Shown here: piece by piece, positions 35,789 to 43,880 of the stretch
Layout: each line of letters begins with the position of its first letter
Position numbering within the stretch: position 1 is the first letter of the stretch
Assembly (NCBI RefSeq): GCF_001420715.1
Contig: NZ_LJJC01000004.1
Location: 587,734-651,733 of the forward strand
Direction of reading: 5' to 3'
DNA: 64,000 bases
Source of the DNA: Heyndrickxia shackletonii
GTDB lineage: Bacteria; Bacillota; Bacilli; Bacillales; Bacillaceae_C
The notes under the pieces: generated by a model
Databases searched by the model: none
The model's input: the letters and a program-made list of their open reading frames with translations, nothing else
What the model was told of the DNA's origin: nothing
Made by a program: the position numbers and the translations under genes

Positions 35789-36418
35789 TTATTTATACAT
35801 CAATATGGTGAAATCGTTAGGTTTGTAGGAATGATATACATTAATTCGGTTAGTGAGTTTAAAACACATATCGAGAATTTCTACTGGATCAAAATGTGTT
35901 TCCGTTGTTCCTATATATTCGCTGGGCATTTTAGTGGTTAGTAAATTAAAGGCAATCCCTTTATTGCATAATGTAAACATTTTTTCTACGCTTTCTTCTA
36001 GAAACTTTTTCATGTCCTCATTCGGAACGGTAACACTAAAAGTTCCGGAAGCGACTAGATAATCGTATTGTTGGTCCGTTTCGAGCTCAAAAAGAGATTT
36101 GTTCATGAAATTACCATCAGGGTGCTTTTTCTTAGCAAATTCGATAAAATCCCTTTGAATGTCTAATCCTGAGTATCGAATATTATCGTAATTTTTTTCT
36201 AAAATAAAATCATATAAGTGCCCTAATCCACAGCCAACATCGAGTAAAGTAATTTCCTTCGTTTGGTCCTCCTCAAACAATTTACATAAATATTGAAATC
36301 TAATGTTTTGGCTTTCTGTACTTCCCCATTGAACGTCCTTATAAGAGTCCGTAATCTTATTTGTTTCAAAAAATTTCACAGTGAAAGCTTTGAATTTATC
36401 ATGAGTACCTTTATCCAT
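35789..36418 (-). CDS. class I SAM-dependent methyltransferase, first gene of the LpxC-like cassette
   Basis: 209 residues. Motif I is LLDVGCGLGHLYDF (SAM loop), followed by YSGLDIQRDFIEFAKKK with the acidic ribose contact, and YDYLVASGTFSV as motif II. Strong AAAGGAGGAC site before ATG at 36418. The C-terminal half has no familiar substrate domain. The gene precedes the LpxC-like gene on the same strand with a 131-base gap, so co-transcription is likely but not proven. It could modify the same sugar or act alone. Confidence 0.82.
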   Translation of the reverse strand: MDKGTHDKFKAFTVKFFETNKITDSYKDVQWGSTESQNIRFQYLCKLFEEDQTKEITLLDVGCGLGHLYDFILEKNYDNIRYSGLDIQRDFIEFAKKKHPDGNFMNKSLFELETDQQYDYLVASGTFSVTVPNEDMKKFLEESVEKMFTLCNKGIAFNLLTTKMPSEYIGTTETHFDPVEILDMCFKLTNRINVYHSYKPNDFTILMYK

Positions 36419-36717
36419 GATATGTCCTCCTTTAAAATTCTAATTATGTGGATGAAGCTATATAGAATAACGATTACATCTATTAGTAAATGTTGATATC
36501 TGATTTTTCGACATAGACAAACAAGCAAAAAATATTGGATAAAATGGCGGAATAGAGCGTGTGTATAAAAACAAGGCTTATCTTCTTGATCTTTCTTGTA
36601 TTTGTCTGGTTACCGATCATATCAGATAATAATCTAAATAAAAAAGGATTATTGCCCTTTTCTAAAGAATGTTTTTATAGATTGTGAAGATTATGTTTTT
36701 ATGAAAGGTGGATGATG

Positions 36718-37437
36718 ATGAATCGAGTACAAAAAGCATATGATGAGCTTTCCTACGACTATGAGCATCGTGTGGATAAGCATGCATTGTACAATATTGA
36801 CTATGAGCGGCCAGCGATGATGAACCTTCTGCCACAAGACCTTAAGGGGAAAATGATACTCGATGCCGGTTGTGCAGCCGGGTGGTATACGGAGCAATTT
36901 ATTAAACTAGGTGCAGGCGTTACCGCAATCGATCTCAGCTCGGAAATGGTCGCAGCCACCAAAAGGAGAGTTGGAGATCAAGCGGAAGTTCTCTGTCTGG
37001 ATCTTGCAGATAAGCTTCCTTTTAAAGACAATACATTTGATTTTATCGTCAGCTCGCTTGTTCTTCATTATGTGAAGGATTGGGGACCGACATTTCAAGA
37101 ATTTAAAAGGATATTAAAACCGGATGGAATCCTGCTATTTTCAGTCCACCACCCATTTATGGATATCAATATGTCGCAAAACCAAGACTATTTTTCTACC
37201 GAATTCATTGTCGATCAGTGGAAAAGACAAGGGAAGTTCATTGAGGTGACTTTCTATCGCCGTCCCCTGCACCTTATATTAAATGAAACACTTGCCCATT
37301 TTTCACTGGAGAAATTGATAGAGCCCCAACCAACAAAGGAGTTCGAAAAGAAGAATCCCGAAACGTATGAAAAGCTCATGAAAAATCCACACTTCATGAT
37401 CATAAAAGCACGTGTGTTAGGTACCGGATTAGAGTAA
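36718..37437 (+). CDS. class I SAM-dependent methyltransferase
   Basis: About 239 residues. It shows MILDAGCAAGWYTEQFIKLGAGVTAIDLSSEMV (motif I plus acidic loop), LPFKDNTFDFIVSSLVLHYVKDW (motif II) and LKPDGILLFSVHHP (motif III), the UbiE/Coq5-like methyltransferase_11 pattern. Three ATGs in a row (36712, 36715, 36718) follow AAGGTGG; the last has the best spacing. It starts the plus-strand run of accessory enzymes and is unrelated in sequence to the methyltransferase at 35789. The substrate is unknown. Confidence 0.88.
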   Translation: MNRVQKAYDELSYDYEHRVDKHALYNIDYERPAMMNLLPQDLKGKMILDAGCAAGWYTEQFIKLGAGVTAIDLSSEMVAATKRRVGDQAEVLCLDLADKLPFKDNTFDFIVSSLVLHYVKDWGPTFQEFKRILKPDGILLFSVHHPFMDINMSQNQDYFSTEFIVDQWKRQGKFIEVTFYRRPLHLILNETLAHFSLEKLIEPQPTKEFEKKNPETYEKLMKNPHFMIIKARVLGTGLE

Positions 37438-37507
37438 TGATAATCTGGTGTTTAACACCACTCGTGGACACAGAAGGACTAAATTTATCATGCAGAGGGA
37501 GTAAAAA

Positions 37508-38080
37508 ATGATTCAGACTGAAAATGATATTCTGCAGCTTGTAAGAGAAGATAAATGGATGATGGATATTCTGCGGACTGCTAAAACACTGAATCTGCCA
37601 GATTGGTGGGTGTGTGCAGGCTTTGTTCGTTCGAAAATTTGGGATACCCTCCATGGATTCGAGGAGAGAACACCAATTCCGGATGTTGATGTCATCTATT
37701 TCGATGAAAAAAACACGGATGAATCCGAGGAAAAGAGATTAGAAGAAAGTTTGAGACATTTACATCCTAATGTTCCATGGTCCGTAAAAAATGAAGCGAG
37801 AATGCATGTGAAGAATAATATCCCGCCGTATTCCTCCTCCGTTGACGCAATATCGAAATTTCCCGAAACGGCAACGGCATTGGGGCTAAAATTAGATGAA
37901 GAGGATCAGCTTATTTTAACTGCTCCTTGTGGACTGGAGGATGTGCTTCATTTAAAAGTGAAACCTTCACCATATTTTATGGAAGAAAGAGAACGGGAAT
38001 CGATATACGAGGAGCGAATAATCAAAAAGAACTGGAAGTCCATTTGGAATAAAATAAACATAACGTATATTACAAAATAA
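37508..38080 (+). CDS. nucleotidyltransferase-family protein (DUF925 type)
   Basis: 190 residues. The opening LPDWWVCAGFVRSKIWDTLHGFEER and PDVDVIYFDE hold the metal-binding D-x-D of a minimal nucleotidyltransferase core. RMHVKNNIPPYSSSVDAISKFPETATALGL is typical of this family. The family is often annotated as hypothetical and its substrate is unknown. It lies 15 bases before the HAD gene, so probably in one operon. Confidence 0.85.
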   Translation: MIQTENDILQLVREDKWMMDILRTAKTLNLPDWWVCAGFVRSKIWDTLHGFEERTPIPDVDVIYFDEKNTDESEEKRLEESLRHLHPNVPWSVKNEARMHVKNNIPPYSSSVDAISKFPETATALGLKLDEEDQLILTAPCGLEDVLHLKVKPSPYFMEERERESIYEERIIKKNWKSIWNKINITYITK

Positions 38081-38094
38081 ATGAGGTCAGAACG

Positions 38095-38763
38095 ATGAAT
38101 TTTTCTATGATATTTGATATGGATGGAACTCTCTTTCAAACGGATAAGATTTTAGAAATAAGTCTGGAAGAAACATTCCAAGAGCTGCGGCAAAAGGGTC
38201 TATGGGAAAAGGAAACTCCAATTGAAAAATACCGTCAGATTATGGGTGTCCCATTGTCCGTAGTCTGGGAAACCCTTTTACCAACCCATCCATCTGAAAT
38301 TCGCACAATGGCAAATGAGTTTTTTCACGATCAATTAATCTATAACATACAAAACGGCAACGGCGATTTGTATCCCCGTGTGGAGGAGTTATTTACCTAT
38401 TTAAAAAATAGAAATATCCCTATTTTTATCGCCAGCAATGGGTTGCCAAATTATTTGGAATCCATTGTTAAATACTATCACCTGGATTACTGGGTTAAAG
38501 AGGTTTTCAGTATTCAGCAAATTAAATCGAAGGATAAATCAGATCTTGTACAAATGATTTTAGAAAAATACAAGATTCAAAGGGGAGCCGTCGTAGGGGA
38601 TCGGTTATCGGATATAAAAGCAGCAAAATCCAATGGTCTATATGCTATTGGCTGCCGGTTTGATTTTGCCCAGGAGGATGAGTTTGCCCATGCTGATTTC
38701 ATCATTGATGATTTAATGGAAATAAAAGAAATTATCGAAGAGGAAGAGGGGGTAAAACCATGA
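38095..38763 (+). CDS. HAD-superfamily phosphatase (beta-phosphoglucomutase/Gph-like)
   Basis: 222 residues. Motif I MIFDMDGTLFQTD has the nucleophile Asp; IASNGLP is motif II; the conserved Lys lies in IKSKDKSD; motif III/IV is VVGDRLSDIKAAK. A helical cap is inserted after motif I. Its stop overlaps the ATG of the next gene by four bases (ATGA). Substrate is probably a small phosphate ester such as phosphoglycolate. Confidence 0.9.
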   Translation: MNFSMIFDMDGTLFQTDKILEISLEETFQELRQKGLWEKETPIEKYRQIMGVPLSVVWETLLPTHPSEIRTMANEFFHDQLIYNIQNGNGDLYPRVEELFTYLKNRNIPIFIASNGLPNYLESIVKYYHLDYWVKEVFSIQQIKSKDKSDLVQMILEKYKIQRGAVVGDRLSDIKAAKSNGLYAIGCRFDFAQEDEFAHADFIIDDLMEIKEIIEEEEGVKP

Positions 38764-39455
38764 GACAAATCATCGGACTTGGCGGTGGCGGGTTTTCAAT
38801 GGAACCGGAAAATCCGTTATTAGACTTATATGTTTTACAACAATCCAGAAAAGCCACTCCTTCTATCTGCTTTTTGCCGACAGCGAGCGGAGATGCAGAA
38901 AACTATATTAATAGGTTTTATAATGCTTTTAATCAACATAATTGCAAGCCTTCCCATCTATCGCTATTCAAGCCGCCAACAAGAGATTTGGAGGATTTTA
39001 TATTGTCTAAGGATATTATTTATGTAGGCGGCGGGAATACAAAGAACTTGTTGATTCTTTGGCAAGAATGGGGCTTAAATCAAATGTTAAAAAAGGCGTG
39101 GGATCAAGGGGTTGTACTTGCAGGAATTAGTGCAGGGTCTATCTGCTGGTTTGAAGAAGGAGTAACGGATTCCTATGGCGATGAGCTTGAACCTATTGAA
39201 GCGCTTGGATTCCTGAAAGGAAGTCATTGCCCTCATTACGATGCAGAACTGGAAAGAAGACCGGCTTATCATAGACTTATAGAAACAACCCAAATTAAAC
39301 CAGGGATAGCGGCGGACGATGGAGTAGCGATCCATTTTGTCGAACAGGATATTGCTAAAATTGTCAGTTCAAGACCGAACGCAAAAGCATATCAAGTATT
39401 GCTTGAAAACACAGTGGTGGAAAGAGAATTACAAACAGAATTTTTAGGGTCTTAA
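38760..39455 (+). CDS. peptidase E-like serine peptidase (S51 family)
   Basis: 231 residues with GGGGFSMEPENP near the start, YVGGGNTKNLL, and the nucleophile loop GISAGSICWF typical of family S51 (peptidase E, alpha-aspartyl dipeptidase or cyanophycinase group). SHCPHYD and the Glu in DDGVAIHF fit the same family. It overlaps the HAD gene by four bases, so the two are translationally coupled. It probably cuts Asp-X dipeptides, but cyanophycin-like substrates remain possible. Confidence 0.9.
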   Translation: MRQIIGLGGGGFSMEPENPLLDLYVLQQSRKATPSICFLPTASGDAENYINRFYNAFNQHNCKPSHLSLFKPPTRDLEDFILSKDIIYVGGGNTKNLLILWQEWGLNQMLKKAWDQGVVLAGISAGSICWFEEGVTDSYGDELEPIEALGFLKGSHCPHYDAELERRPAYHRLIETTQIKPGIAADDGVAIHFVEQDIAKIVSSRPNAKAYQVLLENTVVERELQTEFLGS

Positions 39456-39488
39456 GCGGAAACAATATTTTAAAAGCGAGGTGATGAG

Positions 39489-39932
39489 ATGCCTGCAATG
39501 TTAACGTTTGGCGAAAAAGAAGAATCGATTGAGTATCAACCAAGAGTAGGGTGCTACGGAATTATTTTTAACGAGGATAGAACAAAGGTAGGTGTTGTGA
39601 ATATTCATGACCGCTATTTTCTTCCTGGAGGAGGAAAGGAAGGCAATGAAAGTGATGTGGATTGCCTTAAAAGAGAGGTTTTAGAAGAAATGGGATGTGA
39701 TGTTCAAGTTAATGAATTCATCGGAAAAGCACAGAGATATTTTTATTCACAACACTACAATGACTATTACTTAAGCATCGGACATTTCTATACATGCCAA
39801 TTAGGTGAAAAAATAATGGAACCAATTGAAGAAGATCATGTTTATGAAATGGTAGAAATAGAAGTGGCAATAGAAAGGCTTATTCATGAACATCAAAGCT
39901 GGGCGATTCAGCATGCATTAGGGCTGAACTGA
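39489..39932 (+). CDS. NUDIX hydrolase
   Basis: 147 residues. The Nudix box is GGGKEGNESDVDCLKREVLEEMGCDV, intact in R-E-x2-E-E-x-G. The flanking GYGIIFNEDRTKVGVVN strand and SIGHFYTCQLGE segment are typical. The ATG follows GCGAGGTGATG. It lies in the same plus-strand cluster. The exact substrate is unknown. Confidence 0.9.
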   Translation: MPAMLTFGEKEESIEYQPRVGCYGIIFNEDRTKVGVVNIHDRYFLPGGGKEGNESDVDCLKREVLEEMGCDVQVNEFIGKAQRYFYSQHYNDYYLSIGHFYTCQLGEKIMEPIEEDHVYEMVEIEVAIERLIHEHQSWAIQHALGLN

Positions 39933-39953
39933 AAGGGTAAGGGGGTGGATTCT

Positions 39954-40853
39954 TTGAAAAAGTATATAAATGTCCGAGGGAAGCAAATATATGTTGAAAC
40001 ACATGGAGCCGATCATTTGCCCAAACTTCTTTATTTGCATGGCGGCCCTGGCTCCGGGTGCTGTGATTTTACCTATTTTCAATCTAGTATTCTTTCAAAA
40101 AGTATTCAGCTTATAACACTGGACCAAAGGGGGATTGGACGTTCAGAAGAGTTGGCAGAGACTGATGATTTAGCATTGGATGATCTTGTGGATGATTGTG
40201 AAGAAATCCGAAAACAGCTGGGCATTAATAGTTGGTCGGTTTTAGGCCATTCCTTTGGTGCGATGTTAGTAGTTTTATATGCAACCAAATACTCTGATTC
40301 TCTTGATAAGCTAATTTTTGAGTGCCCAACCTTTGATTTAGAGCTTTCAGCGAAATCTCTTTTAAAAGGGGCATTCCATGAATATGAAAAGAAACAAAAT
40401 CGGGTGATGATGGAAAGATGTTTAGAATATATTCACGGTAATCAATCATCAAAAGAAACGTGGTCGATGCTTATGGATCTTATGAATGAGTTAGGAGAAG
40501 ACAGAGAAAATCTATATTATAAAAATACTTCACCTGATGTTTTCAATAAGATATATAGGGAAGCATATGATTCACCAAATGAAATGTGGGAAAAGCAAGG
40601 ATTGTTTCAACGGAAACTTTACCAGGACGAAAGATTATTTGAATCCTTTCTTCCTTTATTAGAAAAAATAGTGCATCCTGCTCTGCTTATAAAAGGAAAG
40701 TATGATTGGGTAGCATCGGACGATCAAGTGGAGTCCTTCTTGAAAGCTGTTCCATATGCTTCTTTTAAGCAATTTGAAAATAGCGGTCATTTTCCACATA
40801 TAGAAGAAAAGGACGAGTTTGCAGAAGCGGTTAGTCAATTTTTAAATAGATAA
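39954..40853 (+). CDS. alpha/beta hydrolase, proline iminopeptidase-like
   Basis: About 299 residues. LHGGPGSGCCDFTYF (oxyanion), LDQRGIGRSE, the nucleophile elbow GHSFGAML, an acid in GKYDWVA and His in NSGHFPH give a complete triad. A TTG at 39954 has AAGGGGG 8 bases upstream, while the GTG at 39945 overlaps that site. Last gene of the 37.5-40.9 kb run. It shares the general fold of the gene at 16745 but is clearly a different member. Confidence 0.88.
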   Translation: MKKYINVRGKQIYVETHGADHLPKLLYLHGGPGSGCCDFTYFQSSILSKSIQLITLDQRGIGRSEELAETDDLALDDLVDDCEEIRKQLGINSWSVLGHSFGAMLVVLYATKYSDSLDKLIFECPTFDLELSAKSLLKGAFHEYEKKQNRVMMERCLEYIHGNQSSKETWSMLMDLMNELGEDRENLYYKNTSPDVFNKIYREAYDSPNEMWEKQGLFQRKLYQDERLFESFLPLLEKIVHPALLIKGKYDWVASDDQVESFLKAVPYASFKQFENSGHFPHIEEKDEFAEAVSQFLNR

Positions 40854-41126
40854 ATGGAAGTTGACTAGGGTGGTGCCCAATTTCAAGGGATCCATGGTAA
40901 TTGAATAGTGAGAGGGGTGTCCGGAACCAGGGTGAGTTGGGAAAATCGGTCACCAAAGAGGATACCGAATCTTAGGGAATATATGGATATTTGGTCCTGA
41001 AAATGCCCAGTATTTATATTGAACGGAAAGTACTTAACCAAAATGATCCAAAATGCCAATTATCAAACAATAATCTAAAAGATGCACATATGAAATTTTT
41101 AAGTAACTCATTTAAGGAGGAATTAG

Positions 41127-41555
41127 GTGATTCCACAACGTGTTAGCTTAATTACAATTGGTGCTATTGATTTGCCGAATTTGCGCGCATTTTATAAGAG
41201 CTTGGGCTGGGAAGAAACCAATGTAAGTTCGGATGATTATGCTGTATTTAAAACAGCAGGGGTTTTACTTTCGTTATTCCCAATCGAGGAGCTGGCGAAA
41301 GATGCAGGTGTCAATATTTCAGCATCACAGGCATACTCTCGGGTTGCTCTTGCTATTAATGTAGATAAGCCCGATCAAGTTGATGAGGTAATAAGTAATA
41401 TTAGACAATCCAATGGGGAAATTCTAAGAGAACCAAGTGATGCCTTCTGGGGAGGCAGGACTGCTTATTTTGCCGATCCCGAAAATAATCTTTGGGAGGT
41501 TGCTTGGAATCCAACCGCTGTTTTTGACGAAAGAGGAGCAATGATTGATTTTTAA
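41127..41555 (+). CDS. VOC-family protein
   Basis: 142 residues, with two beta-alpha-beta modules: LITIGAIDLPNLRAFYKSLGWEET at the start and GRTAYFADPENNLWEVAWNP at the end. GTG start with AAGGAGG. It is followed 18 bases later by a GNAT gene, so they may be co-transcribed. The 273 bases before it (40854-41126) contain no gene I can support. Confidence 0.87.
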   Translation: MIPQRVSLITIGAIDLPNLRAFYKSLGWEETNVSSDDYAVFKTAGVLLSLFPIEELAKDAGVNISASQAYSRVALAINVDKPDQVDEVISNIRQSNGEILREPSDAFWGGRTAYFADPENNLWEVAWNPTAVFDERGAMIDF

Positions 41556-41573
41556 TTTAAGGGGGAAAAAACA

Positions 41574-42029
41574 TTGAGCCAAGAAGTATTAATCAGAAAA
41601 GCCACCCATCAAGACATTCCTGAACTCTACCAATTAATGATCGAATATATTGTAGATTTCTATAAACAGCCGAGACCAGATGAAGGCGAACTTAAAGGTT
41701 TAATAGAGCATTTGTTAAAAAATCCTTCCAGCGGGCAGCAATTTGTTGCAGAGCTGGATGGCGGGTTAGTCGGATTTGCCACTTTGTATTTTACATTTAG
41801 TACATTAAGGGTAAAGAGGCAAGCAGTATTAAACGATTTGTTTGTAAACGCGGATATCAGAGGGAAAAAGGTGGGGGAAAAGTTATTTCAACATTGCCTG
41901 GATTACATACGTGAAAATGGCTTTTGCTCTATGACTTGGGAGACGGCAAAGGATAATGTGGCAGCGCAGTCGCTATATAATAAGATGGGCGGGGAAATCT
42001 CTCCGTGGTTGTTTTATGAAATAAGTTAA
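41574..42029 (+). CDS. GNAT acetyltransferase
   Basis: 151 residues with VLNDLFVNADIRGKKVGEKLFQHCL (acetyl-CoA loop) and DNVAAQSLYNKMGGEI. TTG start with AAGGGGG 8 bases upstream. The order of strands fits an aminoglycoside or diamine acetyltransferase-like member, but no acceptor can be assigned. Confidence 0.87.
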   Translation: MSQEVLIRKATHQDIPELYQLMIEYIVDFYKQPRPDEGELKGLIEHLLKNPSSGQQFVAELDGGLVGFATLYFTFSTLRVKRQAVLNDLFVNADIRGKKVGEKLFQHCLDYIRENGFCSMTWETAKDNVAAQSLYNKMGGEISPWLFYEIS

Positions 42030-42337
42030 GGATCCATATATGGCCCTTCCGCTGCAAAAATTACATGATTAATAGAAAACGTAAGGGCCATTATTCTTAA
42101 TAGTTTTCCTGAATTTCTAATAATTCATCTATCGTCAAAAGTGCAAAAAAATGTTTTTTCCGTTCCTGTAACTCCGAAATATATGGTTTAATATTCAATG
42201 TTTTTTTAATCAAATGACTAGTTTTTCAACTAACACAAAGATAAATCAATTTTTGCTAAAGAACGTCACTGTTAAAAACCTCACTTATTTTTAAATAAGA
42301 TGTCTTTTTCTTAAACGAGCAACAAGCAAAAGTAAAA

Positions 42338-42530
42338 TAAGCGGAGATACTTCCGTTAAATGAAGAATGGAGCTCTTTTTGGGGTAAATAAGGGGAGATT
42401 TTCCGATTATGCAAAGCAAAATCTCCTAATTATACATTTTTCGAGACAATAAGCGGAATCTCTCCGTCTATTTATGCCTTTTTTAATAATAATTACGAAT
42501 TAAGCGGAATTTTTCCGTCTATTTATTAGA
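42338..42530. repeat. short repeat array D with about 51-bp steps
   Basis: TAAGCGGA-like boxes followed by TTCCGT occur at 42338, 42389 (TAAGGGGA), 42450 and 42501, giving steps of 51, 61 and 51 bp. The last two copies share TAAGCGGAAT, TCCGTCTATTTAT. The array sits in the 785-base gap between convergent genes (42030-42814). Elsewhere in that gap I see one terminator and no gene. Confidence 0.65.
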
Positions 42531-42704
42531 TCATGTACTTGACCTGCCCCTAACAGAAACCCTCATTTCACTAGATACATCTAATAAATTGATTACACAG
42601 TTTGCAATGCTTTTAAGACATATTTTATAGTGTGACCAATGGCTATTGCCCACTTGTTAAATCCAGTGCTAAATCTGATTCTATTTTCAATATTAAAACT
42701 TAGT

Positions 42705-42742
42705 AAAAAAAGCAAGCAGATTTATATGCTAATTTGCTTGCT
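42705..42742 (-). terminator. terminator of the SRPBCC gene (minus strand)
   Basis: On the minus strand AGCAAGCA and TGCTTGCT close a hairpin with an inner A/T arm, followed by seven T. Confidence 0.75.
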
Positions 42743-42814
42743 AAAACTCTTGTTCTTTTTATTTTTCTACCTCTGAACCGAACTACTTAGCAAAATCCCC
42801 TGCTCTTTTAATGA

Positions 42815-43252
42815 TTAATCCTTCACTAAACCGCCACGCAATGTATTTATACCATGTTCTAAATACCCTTTTAAACAGGTAAGCATGTAAACCCAGCCTT
42901 CTTTATTGTCGATCATTTTATAAAGTAGCTCAGGATCATCGCTCTTAAAACCATCCTCGTTCACTTCAATAATAGTAGTAGAGCTATCTAGCTCTTTGAG
43001 CGAAATCGTAACCACATTTTCGGCTCCTGGTGCACCCCATAAGAAAACAATTTTTTTATCTGGATCTACCTCTGCAATTTTTATTTCCAATTGTGCATCG
43101 TACTCATCGTATGTAAGCGTGATGGCTTTTCCCTGTTCCCATCTTTCGGAGCTGGATGACCACCAGAAATTTTTGATTTTCGAAGGATCTGCGAAAGCCT
43201 CGAATACATCATGTGCAGGTTTTAAAATTTTCATTTTGGTAAGATTGTTCAT
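42815..43252 (-). CDS. SRPBCC/AHSA1-domain protein
   Basis: 145 residues of the START-like helix-grip fold, with PAHDVFEAFADPSKIKNFWWS at the N-terminus and GWVYMLTCLKGYLEHG at the C-terminus, typical of Activator-of-Hsp90-homologue (SRPBCC) proteins. These bind small hydrophobic ligands or act as polyketide-cyclase-like enzymes. No partner regulator (often ArsR) lies next to it. The ligand is unknown. Confidence 0.87.
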   Translation of the reverse strand: MNNLTKMKILKPAHDVFEAFADPSKIKNFWWSSSSERWEQGKAITLTYDEYDAQLEIKIAEVDPDKKIVFLWGAPGAENVVTISLKELDSSTTIIEVNEDGFKSDDPELLYKMIDNKEGWVYMLTCLKGYLEHGINTLRGGLVKD

Positions 43253-43299
43253 TTTTCATCATCCTTCTTATCTTTTTGTAATCCCTTTGTTAATACAAT

Positions 43300-43497
43300 T
43301 CAAACATCTTTCTCTTCATATTCGATTTGGTGTTTGGTGTCATGAAGCGGGCTATCTCTTTTAATCTCTATCTTTTTCCCGACAGTTATATCATCGTAGG
43401 GGGTATACTGGTTGGAAGGTGCTGATTTTCTTTTGAAAAATCGAAAGCAAACAACCCCAATTACCACAATAATGATTAGTATAAAAAAATATCCCAA
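43300..43497 (-). CDS. small single-pass membrane protein
   Basis: 65 residues: a very hydrophobic N-terminal helix (about 2-20), then a basic stop-transfer FFKRK and a polar tail with no Cys. The TTG start at 43497 has GGGGAGG seven bases upstream, which supports a real gene. It is 47 bases before the SRPBCC gene on the same strand and may be co-transcribed with it. Function unknown. Confidence 0.6.
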   Translation of the reverse strand: MGYFFILIIIVVIGVVCFRFFKRKSAPSNQYTPYDDITVGKKIEIKRDSPLHDTKHQIEYEEKDV

Positions 43498-43862
43498 ATC
43501 CGAACCTCCCCTTATAGGATTTTATTATTTTATTCTGTAAAACTCACTATATTCCTGCTCTCTTGGTATGGAATATTTTTTAAACATTATTTATTGTGCT
43601 TTAGGACTAATTACTCTCTACATATTTTGACCACAATCATCCATTTCAACTCCTTCTAAGAACATAATCATAGAATAATAAAAAAACGCTTAAAATCTAG
43701 TGAAGTAAATCCTCCTTTTCTCTTATTTTTGTTAAAACACAGACAAAATAAAAGCCAAAAGGAACAGGACTATTTTCGCAAAATTCTTATTAGTTTCTTA
43801 ACCTTAACAAAACATTATATTCATATATTTCTCCTAACATTTTATTTGTAAGACAAAAATAA
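43498..43862. other. 365-base AT-rich gap before the secreted phosphoesterase gene
   Basis: No ORF, terminator or clear operator seen. TTAACC-TTAACA near 43798-43809 recalls half of a Pho box, but the 11-base spacing of true Pho boxes is absent. It probably holds divergent promoters for the genes on each side. Confidence 0.4.
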
Positions 43863-43880
43863 ATGAAGGGGAGAGTTGGA

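Noticed and set aside
43790-43815. Pho box before the phosphoesterase gene
   Set aside because: TTAACC and TTAACA are adjacent, not 11 bases apart as PhoP sites need.
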